NCBI RefSeq assembly: GCF_014524545.1
Contig: NZ_CP053557.1
Location: 2,505,501 to 2,569,500, forward strand
Direction of reading: 5' to 3'
Source: Exiguobacterium sp. Helios
GTDB lineage: Bacteria > Bacillota > Bacilli > Exiguobacteriales > Exiguobacteriaceae
Length of the DNA: 64,000 nucleotides
This document shows, in pieces, positions 43,400-51,542 of the stretch. A program made the position numbers and the translations under genes. Within the stretch, counting starts at the first letter, position 1, and every line of letters starts with the position of its first letter. A model generated the notes under the pieces. It searched no databases, was not told the origin of the DNA, and saw nothing but the letters and a program-made list of their open reading frames with translations.

Positions 43400-44586
43400 A
43401 ACATTTATCTGAACGTGTCGAACGATTGGCCCCTTCCGGTATCCGGCGTTTTTTTGATTTAGCCGGTTCGATGGAAGATGTCATCTCGCTTGGTGTCGGC
43501 GAACCTGATTTTGTCACCCCCTGGAATGTCCGGGAAGCCAGTTTCGCTGCGCTCGAACAAGGTTATACGGCATACAGTGCCAATGCCGGATTAGTCGAAT
43601 TACGCCAGGAGATCCGTTTGTACATGCAAGAAAAATTTTCGATTGACTATCAGGTCGCGGACGAAATCATCGTCACGACCGGTGCTTCGGAAGGACTCGA
43701 TTTAGCCTTTCGGACGTTGATCAATCCGGGAGACGAAGTCATCGTCGTTGAACCGGCCTTCGTCTCGTATGCTCCATTGATTGAACTGGCAGGCGGTATT
43801 CCTGTCGCGGCAGCCTGTCGTGCAGAAGACGGATTTACGATTCAGCCGGAAACGATTGAAGCGGTCATCACAGACCGGACAAAAGCGATCATCTTTTGTT
43901 TCCCGTCCAATCCGACCGGTTCCGTCATGACACGCGATCAATTGGCCGATCTCGCGTTGCTTGCCAAGAAACATGATCTTTATGTCATCAGCGATGAAAT
44001 CTACGCTGAACTTTCTTATGAAGACGAGCCGACTTGTTTTGCGACCCTTCCCGATATGCGGGAACGGACGATTGTCATCAACGGGTTTTCTAAAGCCTTT
44101 GCGATGACCGGTTGGCGGCTCGGTTTTACCTGTGCCCCGCCCGCTATCAGCCAGGCGATGCTGAAAGTTCATCAGTATGGCATGATGTGTGCCCCGACGC
44201 TCGTTCAGTTCGCCGGAATCGAAGCCTTACGTTCGCGTCATAAGACAGTTCCGGATATGGTCCGCAGTTACCGGCAACGGCGGAACTATTTCGTCAAAGC
44301 GTTAAATGACGCCGGACTGCCGACGCATTCACCGGGTGGGGCGTTCTATGCCTTCCCGTACATCGGCGGAACCGGTTTGACGAGTGAGGAATTCGCAGAG
44401 CAACTGTTGCTTGCGGAACGCGTCGCGGTCGTCCCCGGTTCTGTATTCGGTGCAAGTGGAGAAGGTTATGTCCGGGCCAGTTATGCCAGTTCGATCGAAC
44501 AGCTCCAACAGGCGATTCACCGGATCAACCGTTTCATGCAACACTTGAATCAGAAACAGGTCGAACTATCGAATCCCTCACGATGA
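43396..44586 (+). CDS. alaT: Alanine transaminase AlaT (PLP aminotransferase)
   Basis: The 396-residue class I aminotransferase has NPTGSVMTRDQLADLA (about 174-189), ISDEIYAELSY (about 198-208) and the PLP lysine in VINGFSKAFAMTGWRLGFT (about 229-247). By synteny with yugH it probably transfers amino groups between alanine/pyruvate and 2-oxoglutarate/glutamate. The ATG at 43396 shares four bases with the alaR stop. A strong hairpin terminates the operon. Confidence 0.9.
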   Translation: MKHLSERVERLAPSGIRRFFDLAGSMEDVISLGVGEPDFVTPWNVREASFAALEQGYTAYSANAGLVELRQEIRLYMQEKFSIDYQVADEIIVTTGASEGLDLAFRTLINPGDEVIVVEPAFVSYAPLIELAGGIPVAAACRAEDGFTIQPETIEAVITDRTKAIIFCFPSNPTGSVMTRDQLADLALLAKKHDLYVISDEIYAELSYEDEPTCFATLPDMRERTIVINGFSKAFAMTGWRLGFTCAPPAISQAMLKVHQYGMMCAPTLVQFAGIEALRSRHKTVPDMVRSYRQRRNYFVKALNDAGLPTHSPGGAFYAFPYIGGTGLTSEEFAEQLLLAERVAVVPGSVFGASGEGYVRASYASSIEQLQQAIHRINRFMQHLNQKQVELSNPSR

Positions 44587-44594
44587 TCTACACC

Positions 44595-44636
44595 AAAAGA
44601 AGCATCCATTCCAAATTGGGAAAGGATGCTTCTTTT
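44595..44636. terminator. Bidirectional terminator after alaT
   Basis: AAAAGAAGCATCC / GGATGCTTCTTTT with an inner TTCC / GGAA stem lies between alaT and a convergent minus-strand gene. Confidence 0.88.
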
Positions 44637-44640
44637 TTAG

Positions 44641-45531
44641 TTACTCATCGACATGTAGGACGATAAACATCCGGTGGTCGTCTTCCGCATGATACGGCGA
44701 TACCGGACCGAGTTGAGGGGCATAGACATCAATCCGGTACGGTGCTTCTTTAAACGACAGCGGTGTCTGTTCCTTAATGATTCGTCCGATTTCATCAGCC
44801 TGATCTTTGACGCTTCGTAAACTGTCAGTCCGCTCGATCGGAGCCTCGATGACGAATCCATCAATGCCTTCAATCCGGGCACAACGCAAGAACCGGCGTA
44901 ACGACGGCAGTGACGCCCGAATATGCGCCTCGAGCGAGAGGCCGCTTTCATGGACGGGTGCACCCCAGAGACGTTCCGTATTGCCCGTTGCGCTTCGGAA
45001 GTGATCAATCGTCGCTTCTGTCACCGGATCACGTGTCAAAGCAAACCGTTTACGGTCACGATTCAGATTCTTCTCGTTTGTCCGGTCGATTTCTTTCAGG
45101 AGGTTGATTCCGAGGGGACGGGCCAACCGGAACAGTTCACGCTGGAGACGGGCGAGCGATGTCCCGATCGGAATGACGTCTTCCGTCTTTTTCGGCGGCT
45201 TGTCACCTTCATATCCGTTCATGACACGAGCGACCTGCCCCGTTTCATGAACAAGGCGGTAAAACGAACCTCGCACCTCGTCTTCGATCGTCCCGAGCTG
45301 TTGATGTTGCTGTGCCAAATCCGTCACGTATTGATTCGCAAGACAGGTCGAAATCATCAGGACATCGACCAGTTCCGCTTGAAACGACGACTCGTCTCCG
45401 GTTTCGAGCGCCTCCCCGACTTCACCGACCTCCTCAATCAAACGGGCTAATCCAGATAACGGGCGAAAATATCCTCCGAGCGCTCGAATCGTTTCATTAA
45501 CCTTTTGTTGAAGAAGAATCATCTCCTGCAT
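44641..45531 (-). CDS. MazG-like pyrophosphohydrolase-domain protein with an unknown C-terminal domain
   Basis: The 296-residue protein starts with a MazG-like helical domain: RLIEEVGEVGEALETGDE (about 30-47) and FQAELVDVLMIS (about 50-61), the EExxE...ExxD Mg-binding pattern of nucleotide pyrophosphohydrolases. A second related helical block (FYRLVHETGQVARVMNGYEG, about 90-109) lacks the full acidic motif. Residues beyond about 170 form a different domain (ATIDHFRSATGNTERLWG, GLSLEAHIRASLPSLRRFLR) that I do not recognise. ATG 45531 follows GGAGGTG by 7 bases. It overlaps a small upstream membrane-protein gene by 35 bases. Confidence 0.75.
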   Translation of the reverse strand: MQEMILLQQKVNETIRALGGYFRPLSGLARLIEEVGEVGEALETGDESSFQAELVDVLMISTCLANQYVTDLAQQHQQLGTIEDEVRGSFYRLVHETGQVARVMNGYEGDKPPKKTEDVIPIGTSLARLQRELFRLARPLGINLLKEIDRTNEKNLNRDRKRFALTRDPVTEATIDHFRSATGNTERLWGAPVHESGLSLEAHIRASLPSLRRFLRCARIEGIDGFVIEAPIERTDSLRSVKDQADEIGRIIKEQTPLSFKEAPYRIDVYAPQLGPVSPYHAEDDHRMFIVLHVDE

Positions 45532-45682
45532 CGTCCTGCACCTCCGCCAGTCCCTTCACAAGCCGGTCTTCCGATTGTTCCTTAAATCGTTTCGTAAACT
45601 GTTGGTTCTTCCGCCATTCCCGAACAGCCAGTCCGCTCGCAACGGCGAGCGAGACGAGTAATCCCATTTCTTTTCGTTTCAT
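45497..45682 (-). CDS. Small membrane-anchored protein of 61 residues
   Basis: The protein starts MKRKEMGLLVSLAVASGLAV, one N-terminal membrane segment. A charged helix follows (REWRKNQQFTKRFKEQSEDR), then an acidic, Ser-rich tail. AGGGGAGG about 9 bases before ATG 45682 fixes the start. Its 3' end overlaps the MazG-like gene by 35 bases, so the two are translationally linked. I recognise no family. Confidence 0.7.
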   Translation of the reverse strand: MKRKEMGLLVSLAVASGLAVREWRKNQQFTKRFKEQSEDRLVKGLAEVQDDAGDDSSSTKG

Positions 45683-45768
45683 CTGAATTCCTCCCCTTTT
45701 GAACGATACGTTCGTCTGACAAACATGATATGATGATGACATTCCATACATAGTAAGAGGTGTTGCTT

Positions 45769-46893
45769 ATGTCGACTGAACGTTTGTGGCAATTAGCCCG
45801 TTTCATTGGCGTCATCCTTGCCATCTTTTTCACCGGTTGGCTGATCGTTCGCTTGTCTTCTTTCATGTACCCGTTCGTCTTTGCTTTTCTATTGGCTTTA
45901 TTCAGTCGGCCGCTCGTCGACTTTTTCCAAAAACGACTTCGGATCAACCGCGGTTGGGGTGCTCTGCTGTCCATCATTTTAATGAGCGGTTTATTGATCG
46001 GCTCGCTCGTCTTGATCATCATGCAGTTGATTCGTGGACTTGTGTTTGTCGCCAATCAGCTGCCGGCACAAATCCAGGAGCTGAGTCTTTATTTCCAAAA
46101 ACTCTACAACGAAAAGCTGGCACCGATTTGGAACGATGCGTCGGAAGCCCTTCGCTCACTTGAACCGTCACAACAAAATACGGTCCAAAACAGTATCCAG
46201 TCCCTCGGCAGTTCCCTTGCCAGTGCGATCGGTGAAGGCTCCAAAAGTGTCGCCGGGATGTTGCAGACGATTTTAGCGACATTACCCTCCATCGCGTTGA
46301 TTTTAGTCATCGTCTTGCTCGCCTGGTTCTTCATCTCAAAAGACTGGCACAAGTACGAAATCAGATTGAAGCAATACGAAATGTTACCATGGTTCGCCCG
46401 TGCCGAATCGGTCGTCACGAGTCTCCGGTCCGCTTTGTTCGGTTATATCAAAGCGCAACTGACATTGATTACGATTACATTTTTCATCGTCCTGATCGGA
46501 CTGTTGATCATCGGAGTCGAGCATCCGTTTGCGATCGCCTTTATCGCGGCATTTTTTGACATCTTACCCTATCTTGGAACCGGCTCCGTCTTTTTGCCTT
46601 GGATTGCCTATTCCATCATTACGGGAGATACGGGTCTTGCCATCGGTCTTGCGATTCTTTACGGAATCGTCATCTTACAACGCAATATCATGGAACCTAA
46701 AATCGTCGGCGATAACATCGGTATTCAACCGATCACCGCCTTAATCGCCTTATTTGTCGGTATTCAGGTGTTCGGCGTCTTCGGATTGATTTTAGGTCCC
46801 TTGATTGCGGTCATCATCAAAGCGTTACACAACGCGAGGATTTTTCATTATCTTTGGGACTTTATCAAAGGATCACCTACACCATTTCGGTGA
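45769..46893 (+). CDS. AI-2E family transporter (PerM/YtvI-like)
   Basis: The 374-residue membrane protein has about eight helices. The first pair (IGVILAIFFTGWLIVRL, FVFAFLLALFSRPLVDFF) and the later motif FAIAFIAAFFDILPYLGTGS (about 252-271) are hallmarks of the AI-2E/UPF0118 family, with GDNIGIQPITALIALFVGIQ near the C terminus. Substrate is unclear; members export signals or ions. ATG 45769 is 6 bases from AGAGGTG. It diverges from the small membrane gene and converges with DUF429, sharing a 17-base overlap. Confidence 0.88.
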   Translation: MSTERLWQLARFIGVILAIFFTGWLIVRLSSFMYPFVFAFLLALFSRPLVDFFQKRLRINRGWGALLSIILMSGLLIGSLVLIIMQLIRGLVFVANQLPAQIQELSLYFQKLYNEKLAPIWNDASEALRSLEPSQQNTVQNSIQSLGSSLASAIGEGSKSVAGMLQTILATLPSIALILVIVLLAWFFISKDWHKYEIRLKQYEMLPWFARAESVVTSLRSALFGYIKAQLTLITITFFIVLIGLLIIGVEHPFAIAFIAAFFDILPYLGTGSVFLPWIAYSIITGDTGLAIGLAILYGIVILQRNIMEPKIVGDNIGIQPITALIALFVGIQVFGVFGLILGPLIAVIIKALHNARIFHYLWDFIKGSPTPFR

Positions 46894-47545
46894 AGGTGAT
46901 TTTTTTCGGTAATGCGGCATATAACGGAAATCCCATCGAATCAACCGGACGATCGTCCGGCACATAGACTGCCGGTAACGTGGCAGCAACTGCCAGGAGA
47001 CAGGCATCGATCCAGTCGTCTGTCGCGACACCGCGCACATTTAGTTCCCAGTAAGCCGGACAACCGTACCGTCGCAACAGTTCTGCCCGCTCTGCCATTC
47101 CCTCGACCGTCCGTTTACTGTGACGTGCCGGATGACCGGTCAGGCGGGCAAAACAGACTTCCGGATGGGATTCCACCATGCCCGGTCGATAACAGTTCCG
47201 TACCTGTTGGATTTTCGGTAACAGATACCACGCTTGTTTGGAGAGACCGAAACCTGCCTGCTGCTTCGAATACTCGTTTGCTTCCGGATAACCGGCTTGC
47301 TCCAGTGCTGCACGCAACGGGGCATTAAAGACACTGCTCGTTCGGCCAGGCTTCAATTCTTCCCGTAACAACTGATCGACTGCCCGGCGTTTGTCTTCTT
47401 CCAGTCCAATCGGCATATCGATATAGGTCCGGGTTCCGCATTCGATTTCGTCGAGTGACGGAGCGACCGTCCAGGAAAACTGACCGTCTTGAATCGATAC
47501 AGCCACCCATCCGGCTTTCGCCGCATCAATTCCGGTGACGTCCAT
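46877..47545 (-). CDS. DUF429 family protein
   Basis: The 222-residue protein has the DUF429 start MDVTGIDAAKAGWVAVS, an RNase H-like first strand with Asp. IDMPIGL (about 42-48), SSVFNAPLR (about 72-80), ESHPEVCF and DDWIDACLLAVAA (about 176-188) follow. Those acidic positions resemble RNase H-like nuclease sites, but activity is unknown. GGGAGAAG about 4 bases before ATG 47545 supports the start. It overlaps the AI-2E transporter stop and, by 20 bases, a small membrane gene. Confidence 0.85.
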   Translation of the reverse strand: MDVTGIDAAKAGWVAVSIQDGQFSWTVAPSLDEIECGTRTYIDMPIGLEEDKRRAVDQLLREELKPGRTSSVFNAPLRAALEQAGYPEANEYSKQQAGFGLSKQAWYLLPKIQQVRNCYRPGMVESHPEVCFARLTGHPARHSKRTVEGMAERAELLRRYGCPAYWELNVRGVATDDWIDACLLAVAATLPAVYVPDDRPVDSMGFPLYAALPKKITFTEMV

Positions 47546-47696
47546 TGGACTTCTCCCGCAGACTCTTAAGGAGCGATAAAATCGTAAAGACACCAAAAAA
47601 AGTCGCTGCCGCTAAAGAAATCTGTTCCCGTGCATCCAGGTACCAGACGATACTAACGATTGTCATTAAAATGAGGACGCTGTTGACGCGCATCAT
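47526..47696 (-). CDS. 56-residue two-helix membrane protein between pepA and DUF429
   Basis: The gene begins with ATG 47696 sharing four bases with the pepA stop (ATGA). It encodes MMRVNSVLILMTIVSIVWYL, then DAREQISLAAATFFGVFTIL and a basic tail. Two hydrophobic segments suggest a small membrane protein. Its 3' end overlaps the start of the DUF429 gene by 20 bases, so three genes are translationally chained. The strong codon-boundary coupling on both sides supports it being real. No family is recognised. Confidence 0.6.
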   Translation of the reverse strand: MMRVNSVLILMTIVSIVWYLDAREQISLAAATFFGVFTILSLLKSLREKSNGRHRN

Positions 47697-49126
47697 TTTT
47701 CGCGTTCGACGAAATGATACAGACTGCGGACCATGACACCGGTCGCCCCTTTTGGACCAAGTTCCGTCGCGGCTTTTTGTTCGGATGTTCCGGCGATATC
47801 AAGGTGGAGCCACGGGGTCTCACCGACAAATTCACCGACAAACGCACCACCGAAAATCATATGTCCCATCCGTCCCGGTGAGTTATTTAAGTCTGCGACG
47901 TCCGAGCGTCGGACCTGCTTGATGAACTGATCAACGTACGGCATCTGCCAGACCATTTCGTTTGTCTCTTGTGTCACGGCTTCAAATCGTTCGTACAGAT
48001 CAGCATCATTCGTCAATGCCCCTGTGATTTCTGTTCCAAGTGCCACTAAGACTCCGCCTGTCAGCGTCGCAAGGTCAATGATCATCTTCGGCTTGTATTC
48101 TTTGGCGTAGGTGACGGCATCTGCCAGGACAAGGCGTCCTTCCGCATCGGTGTTCAGGATTTCAATCGTTTTTCCTGCCATTGACGTGATGACATCATCC
48201 GGTTTAAAAGCATCACCGGAAATCATGTTATCCGTCGCCGGAATGACTCCCAAGACGTTTACATTCGGTTTAAGCTGACCGAGGGCTTCAAACAATCCGA
48301 GGACGGCTGCGGCTCCTCCCATATCCCCTTTCATCCCGACGATTCCGTCTTTTGGTTTAATCGAGTAACCGCCTGTATCGAAAGTCACACCTTTTCCGAC
48401 GACGGCAATCGGAGCCTCGTCGCCTGCTCCTTTGTATTCAAGGACAATCAGTTTCGGTGGAATTGTCGACCCTTGATTGACGGCAAGCAATGCACCCATC
48501 CCGAGCGCTTCCATATCTGTTTTTTCAAGAATCTTCAAATCATGCCCGTGACGCTCGGCAATAAAGCGGGCTTCATCCGCCAAAGCAGGTGCAGTCAACA
48601 GGTTACCCGGCATCGTGACGAGACGGCGCGCGAGATTCGTCGCTTGCGCAAGTGCTTCCCCACGTACAACATCCTGATCTCCCGCGTCTGACCAGATTGT
48701 TAAATCCAGATCATATGTGCCCCGCGTGTTTGTTTTATAATGTTTGACTTCATATGTAGCTAAGCCAAACGTCTCAGCAATCAGTTCGACCGGTTGACCC
48801 GGGAAAGTCGTCGCATCAATCGTCACTTTGGATAACTGGCGTGCTTTCAAGAACTGAGCTGCTTTTCCGAATAATCGGCGAAGGCTGTCTGTCGTAAGTC
48901 CTTCGGCTTTCCCAAGACCGACGAACAACACACGTTCCACGGTTCCAGTCAGTGTCGGCAACAAGCGGAGTTCTCCTTGTTTCGTTGAGATATCCCCTCG
49001 GCGTACCCATTCATCCAAACGATCCGGATAAAGTGACCGGATCCGTTCCTCGACCGGCTGGTTTCCTGAAATACCGACAACGAGTACTTCGACATGAGCT
49101 TGTGGATCTACTTGATTCCATCGCAT
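47693..49126 (-). CDS. pepA: Leucyl aminopeptidase PepA (M17)
   Basis: The 477-residue enzyme removes N-terminal residues and may bind DNA in some bacteria. M17 motifs are GKGVTFDTGGYSIKPKDGIV (about 242-261) and the signature ILNTDAEGRLVLADA (about 318-332), which supply the two-metal site, plus MKGDMGGAAA between. ATG 49126 is 8 bases from GGGGG; the TTG two codons earlier sits too close. It leads an operon with the 56-residue protein and DUF429. Confidence 0.95.
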   Translation of the reverse strand: MRWNQVDPQAHVEVLVVGISGNQPVEERIRSLYPDRLDEWVRRGDISTKQGELRLLPTLTGTVERVLFVGLGKAEGLTTDSLRRLFGKAAQFLKARQLSKVTIDATTFPGQPVELIAETFGLATYEVKHYKTNTRGTYDLDLTIWSDAGDQDVVRGEALAQATNLARRLVTMPGNLLTAPALADEARFIAERHGHDLKILEKTDMEALGMGALLAVNQGSTIPPKLIVLEYKGAGDEAPIAVVGKGVTFDTGGYSIKPKDGIVGMKGDMGGAAAVLGLFEALGQLKPNVNVLGVIPATDNMISGDAFKPDDVITSMAGKTIEILNTDAEGRLVLADAVTYAKEYKPKMIIDLATLTGGVLVALGTEITGALTNDADLYERFEAVTQETNEMVWQMPYVDQFIKQVRRSDVADLNNSPGRMGHMIFGGAFVGEFVGETPWLHLDIAGTSEQKAATELGPKGATGVMVRSLYHFVEREK

Positions 49127-49480
49127 ATTCAAATCCCCCTTTAGTGATACATATTAGTATGAAGTGTTTAATCCAATTTTCCAACTGATAGCCTCCGAGA
49201 CAAATGAAACCGTTCTCAAAGAAGACGTTCTTTAATTTGTCGATTTGAAGCGTTTCAAACAATTGTTGCCTGTTTCACAATATGATAGGATTAAACAGGT
49301 GAAAAGGACAGGCACTTCTATTTTAACGGTCATTTGGCAACGACAGAAATGTCTACGTTTTCATTCAAAGGGAGAGTCCGCAAGCGACCCGTTAAGAGAG
49401 ATGCGTTTATGGGTATCTATAGATAGCAAAGAAATGACGTCGCTGCGGCGAAAAAACTTACTGAAAAGAGGGTAATGCAC
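49127..49480. other. Gene-free region between pepA and ptsI
   Basis: This 354-base gap should hold the divergent promoters of pepA and ptsI, but I found no convincing box for either. A short palindrome AACAATTGTT sits at 49258-49267. A frame from GTG 49302 to 49475 runs into the ptsI start but has no ribosome site. No ptsH is visible. Confidence 0.5.
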
Positions 49481-51205
49481 ATGGCACAGCACATCAAAGG
49501 AATTGGCGCTTCTGCAGGGATTGCGATTGCAAAGGCATTCGTAATGGAAACACCTGTCTTTGACATTCCAACGAATAAAATCGAGGACTCGGCAGCAGAA
49601 AAGGAACGTTTCCAAGCCGCCATCGTTAAGTCGAAGGGTGAACTTGAAATCATCCGTGAAAACACATTAAAAGAACTCGGTGCAGACAAAGCGGAAATCT
49701 TCTCAGCTCACCTCTTGATCTTGGAAGACCCGGAAATCGTCAGCCAAGTCAACGCAAAAATTGACGATGAGAAGACCAATGCAGCCCAAGCACTCGATGA
49801 AGTGTCACAGATGATGGTCATGATTTTTGAATCCATGGATAACGAATACATGCGTGAGCGTGCAGCCGATGTCCGTGACGTTACAAAACGGACGATGGCC
49901 CACTTGCTCGGTATCACATTCGTTACACCGGCTCAAATCAATGAAGAAGTCATCATCATTGCAGAAGATTTAACACCTTCAGATACAGCACAACTCAACC
50001 GGAAGTATGCAAAAGGATTTGCTACGAACATCGGTGGACGGACTTCGCACTCGGCGATCATGTCCCGTTCTCTTGAAATTCCGGCTGTCGTCGGAACAAA
50101 AGTCGTCTTGACGGAAGTCAAACACGGTGATTTCTTGATTCTTGACGGTACAGAGGGTGACGTCATCGTCAACCCTTCAAGCGAACAAATCGCAGAGTAT
50201 GAAGAAAAACGTTCAGCGTATATCGCTCAAAAAGAAGAGTGGAAAAAACTAAAAAACGAAAAAACAGTTACAGCAGACGGTCATCACGTCGAGCTCGCAG
50301 CGAACATCGGAACACCAAACGATGTAAAAGGCGTTCTCGAGAATGGTGCGGAAGCAGTCGGATTATACCGGACAGAGTTCCTTTACATGGACGCTGAAAC
50401 GTTCCCGACGGAAGACGAGCAATTCACGGCTTACAAAACGGTTCTCGAATCGATGGGCGATAAAAAAGTTGTCATCCGGACACTCGATATCGGCGGCGAC
50501 AAAGAGTTGTCTTACCTCGACCTCCCGCATGAGATGAACCCGTTCCTCGGCTACCGTGCAATCCGTCTTTGCCTGGACCAAACAGATCTCTTCCGGACAC
50601 AGCTCCGTGCCCTTCTCCGGGCAAGCGCGTACGGAAAACTTGCTGTCATGTTCCCGATGATCGCGACACTCGAAGAATTCCGTGCAGCAAAAGCGCTTCT
50701 CTTGGAAGAAAAAGCAAACCTTCAAGCAGAAGGCGTGACGGTTTCTGAAGACATCGAAGTTGGTATGATGGTCGAGATTCCATCAACAGCTGTCATGGCG
50801 AAACAATTCGCGAAAGAAGTCGACTTCTTCTCAGTCGGAACAAACGACTTGATTCAATACACGATGGCAGCTGACCGGATGAATGAGAAAGTTTCATATC
50901 TCTACCAACCGTTCAACCCGGCCATCTTGAACCTCTTAAACAACGTCATCACAGAAGCACACAAAGCAGGCAAATGGGTCGGCATGTGTGGTGAGATGGC
51001 TGGAGAAGAACTCGCGCTTCCAATCCTTCTCGGACTCGGACTCGACGAATTCTCAATGTCAGCTTCTTCCGTCCTTCGTGCACGCAGCTTAATGACGCGC
51101 TTGAACAAAGCAGAATGTGAAGCAGTCGTTGAACAAGTACTCGATATGGATACAGCGGAAGATGTCGTTAACTTCCTCAGCACAACATTCGATATCAAAA
51201 AATAA
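49481..51205 (+). CDS. ptsI: PTS enzyme I (phosphoenolpyruvate-protein phosphotransferase)
   Basis: The 574-residue protein takes phosphate from PEP and passes it to HPr, starting all PTS sugar uptake. The active His lies in [19 protein letters not shown] (about 184-202). PEP-site motifs include [10 protein letters not shown] (about 295-304), [10 protein letters not shown] (about 352-361) and the [15 protein letters not shown] stretch (about 454-468). ATG 49481 is 8 bases from GAGGG. No ptsH lies upstream, unlike most Firmicutes. Confidence 0.97.
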   Translation: MAQHIKGIGASAGIAIAKAFVMETPVFDIPTNKIEDSAAEKERFQAAIVKSKGELEIIRENTLKELGADKAEIFSAHLLILEDPEIVSQVNAKIDDEKTNAAQALDEVSQMMVMIFESMDNEYMRERAADVRDVTKRTMAHLLGITFVTPAQINEEVIIIAEDLTPSDTAQLNRKYAKGFATNIGGRTSHSAIMSRSLEIPAVVGTKVVLTEVKHGDFLILDGTEGDVIVNPSSEQIAEYEEKRSAYIAQKEEWKKLKNEKTVTADGHHVELAANIGTPNDVKGVLENGAEAVGLYRTEFLYMDAETFPTEDEQFTAYKTVLESMGDKKVVIRTLDIGGDKELSYLDLPHEMNPFLGYRAIRLCLDQTDLFRTQLRALLRASAYGKLAVMFPMIATLEEFRAAKALLLEEKANLQAEGVTVSEDIEVGMMVEIPSTAVMAKQFAKEVDFFSVGTNDLIQYTMAADRMNEKVSYLYQPFNPAILNLLNNVITEAHKAGKWVGMCGEMAGEELALPILLGLGLDEFSMSASSVLRARSLMTRLNKAECEAVVEQVLDMDTAEDVVNFLSTTFDIKK

Positions 51206-51213
51206 GGTTTTTC

Positions 51214-51245
51214 AGACACGTCCCGTCTCGGGGCGTGTTTTTTTG
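51214..51245 (+). terminator. Terminator of ptsI
   Basis: ACACGTCCC / GGGGCGTGT around a 5-base loop is followed by a run of T bases. Confidence 0.85.
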
Positions 51246-51305
51246 TCTCGTTAACAAAGTATCCCCTTTTCCTTTACTTTGTGCGGGAAATCGGATTATC
51301 CTACG

Positions 51306-51462
51306 TCGAAATCATTCCTCTCTGTACTCGCTTTTCTCAGGCGAGACACAAGCCAGTTTTCCTGCCCCGTGTGGGCAGAAAAGCGGGTCTTGTTTGTCTC
51401 TGACAGCGCAGTTTGCACTTGCGCTTTTTCCTGCAGGAGTCTCGTGCATTGAATGATTTCGA
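51306..51462. repeat. Intergenic repeat with inverted ends, copy 2
   Basis: The 157-base element begins TCGAAATCATTC and ends GAATGATTTCGA, perfect 12-base inverted ends. Inside are ACTCGCTTTTCTCAGGCGAG (51326-51345), GACACAAGCC and TTTCCTGCAGGAGTCTCGTG (51427-51446). It shares the order and parts of the core with the copy at 37316-37439 but has different ends. Inner hairpins include TTTTCCTGCCC / GGGCAGAAAA. It lies between ptsI and a convergent MFS gene. Confidence 0.6.
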
Positions 51463-51473
51463 ACAACAAAAAA

Positions 51474-51501
51474 GGAAAGCGGATTTTGACATCCACTTTC
51501 C
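51474..51501 (-). terminator. Terminator of the DHA2 MFS gene
   Basis: GGAAAGTGGAT / ATCCGCTTTCC with a 6-base loop is followed by TTTTTT on the minus strand. Confidence 0.9.
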
Positions 51502-51542
51502 TCTCGTCTGTTAATGTTTATCTAAATCGCTTTAACTACACA

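Noticed and set aside
42896-44586. Possible fusion of the Lrp regulator and aminotransferase (GabR-like)
   Set aside because: There is a clean stop and an ATGA overlap. They are two genes, as in the B. subtilis alaR-alaT pair.
49302-49478. A 58-codon plus-strand frame running into the ptsI start
   Set aside because: No ribosome site at GTG 49302, no HPr-like motif, and no homology I can see. The TAATG junction with ptsI is the only support.
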